DNA of 64,000 nt from contig JBAMDO010000048.1 in assembly GCA_037074765.1 (NCBI GenBank), positions 434,001-498,000 of the forward strand, given 5' to 3'. The translations under genes were made by a program, and so were the position numbers. The notes beneath the pieces are model-generated. The model did no database searches. It was not told the DNA's origin and saw nothing but the letters and a program-made list of their open reading frames with translations. Positions 57,675-64,000 of this stretch are shown here, piece by piece; position 1 is the first letter of the stretch; every line of letters starts with the position of its first letter. This DNA comes from Mansonella perstans (taxonomy: Eukaryota > Nematoda > Chromadorea > Rhabditida > Onchocercidae).

Positions 57675-58843
57675 TTTTTCTGAAATAATATTCCAAAAAA
57701 GCCCATAAAATTTAGCAACTAATCAATCTGACCATTGATGAATAACTAGTATCCAAACCAATCTGGGCCAATCTAATTTCACGCTCTTTCATTTCTCACA
57801 ACAAACAAGCATGGAAATTTTCACGGCCCTTCAAATTTAGCGTTCAATCTGATGCGAACTTAATGAATTTCAATTCGAATGAGGTAAACGTACGATGGTT
57901 TGCTTATTATTGTTTTTAACATTAAGAAATTAAAAATTTGACATTTGTTTTTTGTTTGAAAATATTCCATTAAAACTCATTATTGAGAGTAACAGAAAGA
58001 TAATGAATTGATACATTTCATACAAGTCAAATTTTTTAACAAACAGCACGTAATTATTCCGTATTTTCATCCATTAATAAAAATTGATTGCAGAAAAAAA
58101 AAAAAAGCATTTTTTATAGAATTAATTACAATCTATTCAAGTATAAATCAAATTCATCTCAAATACAAAATGATAGCGTTTTTGTAAAAACAAATTTTCA
58201 GATTGATATAAATTTTTAAGTTTATAAAGAGACATCATTTATAAACTTGTAGTTTTTTTTTTTTTTTTTTTTTTTTCATTGTACATTATAAATTTCCAGC
58301 TGATAGCTTACTTAGATGATTATCATTGTGTGATGTGAATCGCGAAATATTACAGGGAAAAAAGTATAAGAGATAATGGAAAATGATACTGCTACAAATT
58401 TAAAGTGTTTTATAAAATACATAAATTGCTACATAAACAAGCTATTTTTCATGAAATAATACTGCCCACAGCATTTTTTATAGGTATACGAAGGCAATGA
58501 TTGTGCACGAAAATGAAATTTGAAAAAAAAAATCAATTTACACTGCGAAATTTTGGAAAATCTTTTAATGAACATCTTTTAGTAAAATCCAAATTTCACG
58601 AACATTCCACTGTTTTATTTTTTAAGCAATCAGGATTTCAGGTTTTGATATATGATCTAGAAAAACTATAGGATTAAATTAGACCATACTAGAAACTACC
58701 ACGGAAATTATATTGACCACAAAGATCACAGTGATGAGTACAAAAAATCACGTCGGCATTGTAGCTAAAAACTTACAGAATTTCTCACTGTTAACAAATA
58801 TTTTGAAGCTTTAGAAATTAAAATATATGATAACTACATTCCA
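57675..58843. other. Spacer between hexosaminidase and SLC13 genes
   Basis: AT-rich sequence with a long poly-T tract at 58253-58276. The part next to 57674 holds the probable trans-splice acceptor (minus-strand TATTATTTCAG just before AAAAAATG). No other gene is visible. Confidence 0.6.
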
Positions 58844-61800
58844 CTATTTGGTTGTTGCATTAGTCAATAAATCAAGTGAGGTATGGTTCCGATATGCTAA
58901 TTCTGCTGGAGTGTAGGTCGAGAGTGGGAATTTGTCGAGCTCGAATAGGTATCTGAAGCTGGTTGTTAGTTATTTTTATGAATTTATTCTAAATTAATTA
59001 ATATACGGTTAAGTTATTCATAATTTACTACTTTCATGCAAAGATGTATGAAAGAAAATGATAAACGATTAGTGCTACATAAACTAGTAATATACTCTTT
59101 TATATTCTAGTTTAAGAAGTCGACTTACGTTGCCCAAGTCATCACAAACAGTATTGCCAATAAACCGCATTCGATAGTGGCCAGTGTTCCAGCCAATAAC
59201 TGAAAACACATCATGCTTTAGATATGGTAATCAAAAATGCAATCTAGAAGAAAATTTGATTCGATCAACATACCAAATCTTTTACACATATCAGGCCGGA
59301 TGCGAAAACGATTGCATTTGGTGGAGTCGCCACCTGAAATAATTTAAAGCTTCAAAGAAAGCCACAAAAAAGTCATCTAAGAGCATTTTTACGATCATTT
59401 TCATGTTTGCCATGCAAAAATTATTTACAAATACCAAAATTTGCTGAATGAAACGAACAGGCAAAATAAAAGCCATTGATGATGCGAGAGTGGTAGGAAT
59501 CATAAAGTAAAGCGGATTAATTTCCAATGATTTCGCCAATTCTGCTACAATAGGAATAAAGATGGATGCCGTTACTGTGTTACTGCAAACGTTTGTCAAA
59601 AATATGGTGATGAATATGCAAATTGCCATGATAACATTAACTGGAAATATTTGCAATAACTGCATCATTTCGCCAATACGAAAGTTCAAGTTCGATTCCT
59701 GAAAAAAAGATACATTTTTTCTTGATACGTGATACATTTTTTTCATACACTTTGAATAGTACTCCTCCATTCAGTTATCTAATGATGACTAGCTTAAAAT
59801 TCAGGTATCAAGAAATTTGCCAAGATTTCTTCGGACTTACAGCTGATCCTTTCATTACTTCCCAAGAGTTAGTTGCAACTTTTTATCAAGTCTTCAAAAA
59901 CGCGATTTAAAACTAACGGTGTTGAAGACAATGACTTTACAGATTGTTATTTGTAAAACGGTGACAAAATAATATTATTCTCGAACCTTAGCTTTCTGTA
60001 AAAAATAAGGTTTTCTAGTTAAACTATTTTTATTATTCCGGTTAGATCTTTGTTTCTGTAGCTGTTAGATATGAAGCTGAAATGAATTATGTTTCATAAG
60101 CTTTTTTCTTTCCAGAAAGATTGAGGGATTTTTGCTCTTGTTTTGTATCTTCTATTTGTGGTTACATAACACAATTACTTGTTAAAAGTCATTAAATCTA
60201 TGTCGAAAAAAGATCGCATATGACATTTATTACAAAAATCAAACTACTAGATCAATGTTTTTGGTGTATTTTACCAGTTTTACTGATTTCGTGTTTGTCA
60301 TCGTAAGGGTGAAGTGAGATGACTATATAAAATCAATATTATAAGGAAAGTAGACATAAAACGCTGATGAAATAAAATGTGTTCCACAATTTTTTTACTG
60401 AAGAAAAGAAATAGAAATTCAGTTTAACTAATATGAACGTTGCAGGTAGCGAAATTTGTAAGTATAATTTATCACATGATTCATTAAGTAATGCTTTTTT
60501 TCTGTGATAACGATTTGCATTCTGATTCCATTCACAAATCTATAGCAAGAACTTAAGGATTTCCCAGCAGTCGTTCCTAGTCAACTGAAGAAAGAAGCTT
60601 GACCGTTCTATTCAGTACCTTAACGCCCGCGGCCATTGCAAAACCACCTCCAAGTAGCAGAACAACACTCCATGGAAAATTTGTCTGCATTGTTTTCCAA
60701 TCCAGTAATGTTCCGACATTCTCCGAATTTCCTGAATTATTATTTTATTCCGAATTTATATTATACTTTACGTCTATCTCTGACCAAATATGACGGAAAC
60801 AGTTTCAGAATTCATTACCAAAGAAATTTGGCTTCTGATTTGGGATAGCAAATAATATGATTGCAACCAACACCGCACTCGTTGCATCTGTTACATATCT
60901 GAATTATTCAAAATTATGAAAAAAGGTTCCAAAAAATTTTAGGGAAATTAATGATAAATATTTCAGATAGGATATCCTGACGAAAGTCAAAGTACTCTGA
61001 AGTTCCTTAACTTTATTTTAATGTTCAATCTTAGCAATATATTAATCACATGCCCTTTCTTGAAAATCGTTCCGAGACCAGGAACAACATGTGGATCTCT
61101 CGTTATCCAAAGCGTTAATAATATCAAGAAACAAGTTGATACACCGACTTCCGCAAATGACAAGCTTGGCAATTCATCATATTTTTGTCTCAGCTTGTCA
61201 TTAATCATCTTATGACCTGCATTTAGTTTATCTCATAAATTTTTATTTCGTTCTCATAATTCAACTGTTTGCTAACAGCAAATCCTGGCGATAAATGCTT
61301 AGGAGCAGATGTAATATCACAAAATAGTATTAAGTGATTTTTTAAAATGTTTGAGTATGCATGAGAAAATTTTATTATCTGCAAAAAAAAAAAAATTGAA
61401 CTTTTCGAAGCTTTTCGGAAGAAAATAAGTGCCAGTGTTAGCCACGTCACGAGTAAGCATGCAATAACGAATGGTATCGCAAAAACCATCCAGGATATAA
61501 AATTAATGCCTGTATCTGCGAAAGGGAAAATTCTAAAAGAGTAATTGATAGTGAAAGATCAGTTGTATTTTAAATCATTGCTTTCAACCAAGGAATTTTA
61601 TTGCGGCATAGAACGTTACAATATGAGTGCTGGACTTTTCCTAAGCTTTCAGATAGACGAACAAAGAAAAAAGAAAATAGTAACGAACTCTTTAATCTGC
61701 CCCATTAAAACTAGATTTGTCGCTGTTCCTGTAATTGTTGCTGTGCCACCAATATTTGCAGCGAAAGCAACTGATATCAACAATCCCTTGACCATTTGAT

Positions 61801-63614
61801 ATTCATCTTTACTCAAAATTTCTGTTGAATATCTGCAAAGCAAATATTACTATATTAAAGTTAATTGTAAAAAGTTTTATGGTGTAGAATTCTTAATTTA
61901 TAGAATATATGTGGAGCTCTATCATTCATTAATTCTTCGTTCCAGTAGGTTATATATTTCTCCATGCGTATGCCATGAGTGTATTGTGCGTATAACTGTT
62001 CTTTTACGAAAATACAAAATAAATCATGATACACCTGATACTAGAAGTACCAACAGATTTTCTTCGTCCGCCGCTATTTTCATTATACTTCTCTTTGACC
62101 ACTGCTTCATTCACTAGACCATCCTAGAGAACTTGAAGTTATAAGGTCCGCCTTCGCAAATTGAAATTGAAAATATATTTAATTTAAAATTTATTGCAAA
62201 AATTAGCCAAGTACATTATTGGTTCATAACATGTCAAAAAGTTACACTTTATAAATATAAAATCTTACACTGAACTCACTTCTACGATTGTCTTTGGCAA
62301 GCTCAGTAACAATAGAATTGGCAACAGGTACCATAAGAGCAGTGGTTGCTGTATTTGATATCCACATACTGCAATTTGTTTTTTCTTTGAAAAATGTAAA
62401 GTCAACCATTTAAGTTCTAGACATCTTTCGTCAATACTTCAAGTATTAGGAAAGAAAAAACTACCTTAAAAACGCAGTTGCTACCATGAAACCAAGCATA
62501 ATCCTGAAAATAAAACATGGCACACTGACTTTATAAAAGAGCTGAAATCTTTGTAAAAGGAAGTATGTGCGATTTTTTACTACGTAGTAACTCCGTGAAT
62601 GACTCCACACGAAATCAGTAGGAGTGCTTTTTATTCTTATACTAAAAAAATGGAAAGAATATTGAGTATAATATAAAACAATAACCAGCATGGCTGCGAT
62701 GGAACAACAGTTAATAAAAATAAAGCGACACGACTGTGCAATTTGCATTTTTGAACAGCTACGGCTACCATTAATCCAGCAATAAATAAAAAACTTATAT
62801 CCTGCAAATTATCTGGGCATCAAGTTTTTGATGTCGGAGAAATTCCAAGGATTTTGCAAAATTAATGGAACTTTATGAAATATCATAATGCTTTGTTTGT
62901 TTATAAAAAGAAATGATTATGAAGCTCACAGGTAGATACATTCGAGCAACATCATCCGACGCCATTAAACCCAGCAGAGGATATAATACCATTGGTAGCA
63001 AGGCTGTTACTGCTACCGGTAATACTTCCATAACCCAGTAAATGACCATTATGCCAATACAATAGCCACATTTTGCTTCGTTCTGTAATGACTGGTTATA
63101 AAAGTAATTGTTGTTGCATGGTATCAGAAATTAAAATCAACTCTTACTTATCTACTTTCTATATATTAGATTTCAGTTTTGGTGGTAAGATGGAAATTTA
63201 TACGCGAGAATTTCCACTTGAAATTTCTCATCACTTTGCTGTGAATTTTATAGAAAACCTCAAGTAGAATTTTTACAATTTGTAAATAATATTTGTTCGG
63301 AAATGGAGAATGATATGATTTAACAAGTGTTATAAAATTTTGAAAAGAAATTTTTGCGTTCTCAATGATGCCTGAACAAGAAAGTTACCAAAAGATCCAT
63401 CCCATAATATTTGAAATTTTTATTAATTCTTGCCTTATTTATTTACAGCATTCTAAAATTTCATAAACAATGATGCATGAAGTTTATTGAAAATCCATAC
63501 CTGGCTTTGTGGAAACAAAAACAAGATGGGTAACAAAATTACGGGCGTTAACGCAAGTATCCAATAATTGCGCAGTCGCCATAATACGGACAGTGTTGAT
63601 AGTGATATCCTCAT
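58844..63614 (-). CDS. SLC13 (NaDC/INDY-type) sodium-coupled carboxylate transporter
   Basis: Fifteen exons give 573 aa: 63614-63501, 63082-62930, 62801-62686, 62503-62465, 62368-62269, 62123-62035, 61832-61689, 61532-61402, 61216-61054, 60898-60819, 60731-60619, 59698-59459, 59333-59274, 59199-59129 and 58952-58844. DASS-family members carry citrate-cycle dicarboxylates or citrate with Na+ across the plasma membrane. Both family SNT signatures are present: [10 protein letters not shown] (SNT 145-147) and V-C-S-N-T-V-T (SNT 453-455). So are [37 protein letters not shown], and V-A-T-P-P-N-A-I. The length and roughly 11-12 hydrophobic segments fit. The C-terminal tail has N-H-T and N-A-T glycosylation sites, usual for the external C-terminus. 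The specific substrate cannot be read from sequence. The intron after exon 9 appears to use a GC donor. Confidence 0.93.
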
Positions 63615-64000
63615 TGTTAGTCTTTGATATCTTTCAATAACACATCAAAATTATTCAGTTGCTATGAGTGAATTTCAAAAATGGTATATGATCTTAGGAA
63701 AACTAATTGGAATTCTCAAAAGAAGGACGCGTAGAACCACTAAGCTTTGTTATTTTCGGAAATTCGATTTTCATTAAACATGCAACGACATGGCAAAAAA
63801 AGAACGAAAAAGGTTTCAATTCAAGTAGTAGCCATTGAGATATTCGCCCAGTGCACCTGCCAATCTTGACTTAACAATGTATAAATTAGACAGAGCTTCT
63901 AAATGCCCAAGATAGATCCATGATACACGGCGTTAATTTAATTTACGCGGCTATTGCTGTGTGTAACATTACTTAATCTTAGCTAGTGCGCAATTAGCTG
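63615..64000. other. Upstream region of the SLC13 gene
   Basis: This is the 5' flank of the transporter gene up to the window edge. No strong acceptor precedes the ATG at short distance, so a conventional 5' UTR is possible. Nothing else is recognised. Confidence 0.5.

Noticed and set aside
61490..61520. Acceptor TTTCGCAG as the start of SLC13 exon 8
   Set aside because: It is in the wrong phase. The upstream TCTTTTAG gives an in-frame [13 protein letters not shown].

Overview
The window is AT-rich nuclear DNA of a nematode, most likely a spirurid/filarial one. The evidence is structural: many short coding exons separated by AT-rich introns, nearly all bounded by GT and TTTCAG/TTTTAG; several start codons 4-15 bases downstream of a strong acceptor, as expected for spliced-leader trans-splicing; and gene families with clear animal orthologues. 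The species assignment is inference. There is no bacterial-type operon, CRISPR array, tRNA, rRNA or intact transposon that I can support. All exon models below were built by hand from splice signals, reading phase and family homology; none has been tested against transcripts or database searches.

Layout. Bases 1-5503 hold no recognised gene, only a GC-richer block near 3480-4270. On the + strand follow a choline/ethanolamine-kinase family gene (5504-9694, 350 aa) and a small LITAF-domain membrane protein (10871-12249, 147 aa). On the - strand lie ift-20 (14595-15617, 131 aa) and, upstream of it, a 761-aa secreted protein with an N-terminal dermatopontin-like region, a long Ser/Thr/Asp-rich linker and a C-terminal Cys-rich domain (17353-22957). 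A gene-poor 12-kb tract (22958-35230) carries a cluster of short tandem repeats and a 17-copy, 66-bp minisatellite. Next, on +, comes the DYRK1A/minibrain orthologue mbk-1 (35311-41745, 834 aa, 16 coding exons), a probable small 84-aa two-exon gene (43966-44587), and a 150-aa Tyr/Arg/Trp-rich protein that may be a muscle thick-filament protein of the filagenin type (49459-50566). The right end carries two - strand genes: a GH20 hexosaminidase-D homologue with an N-terminal membrane anchor (53341-57674, about 554 aa) and an SLC13/NaDC-type sodium-carboxylate transporter (58844-63614, 573 aa).

These genes belong to unrelated pathways: phospholipid head-group phosphorylation, endosomal membrane sorting, ciliary transport, extracellular matrix, protein-kinase signalling, muscle structure, glycan trimming and citrate-cycle intermediate uptake. 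I see no evidence that they form one system. The best leads are a duplicated, in-frame copy of part of ift-20 exon 1 placed directly before exon 2; the unusual dermatopontin plus Cys-rich architecture; a probable GC-AG intron in the transporter; an intron in the hexosaminidase gene that leaves the frame one base short under the homology-favoured splice; two 3n-length His/Gln-rich exons in mbk-1; the minisatellite; and a 70-bp near-palindrome between two genes.
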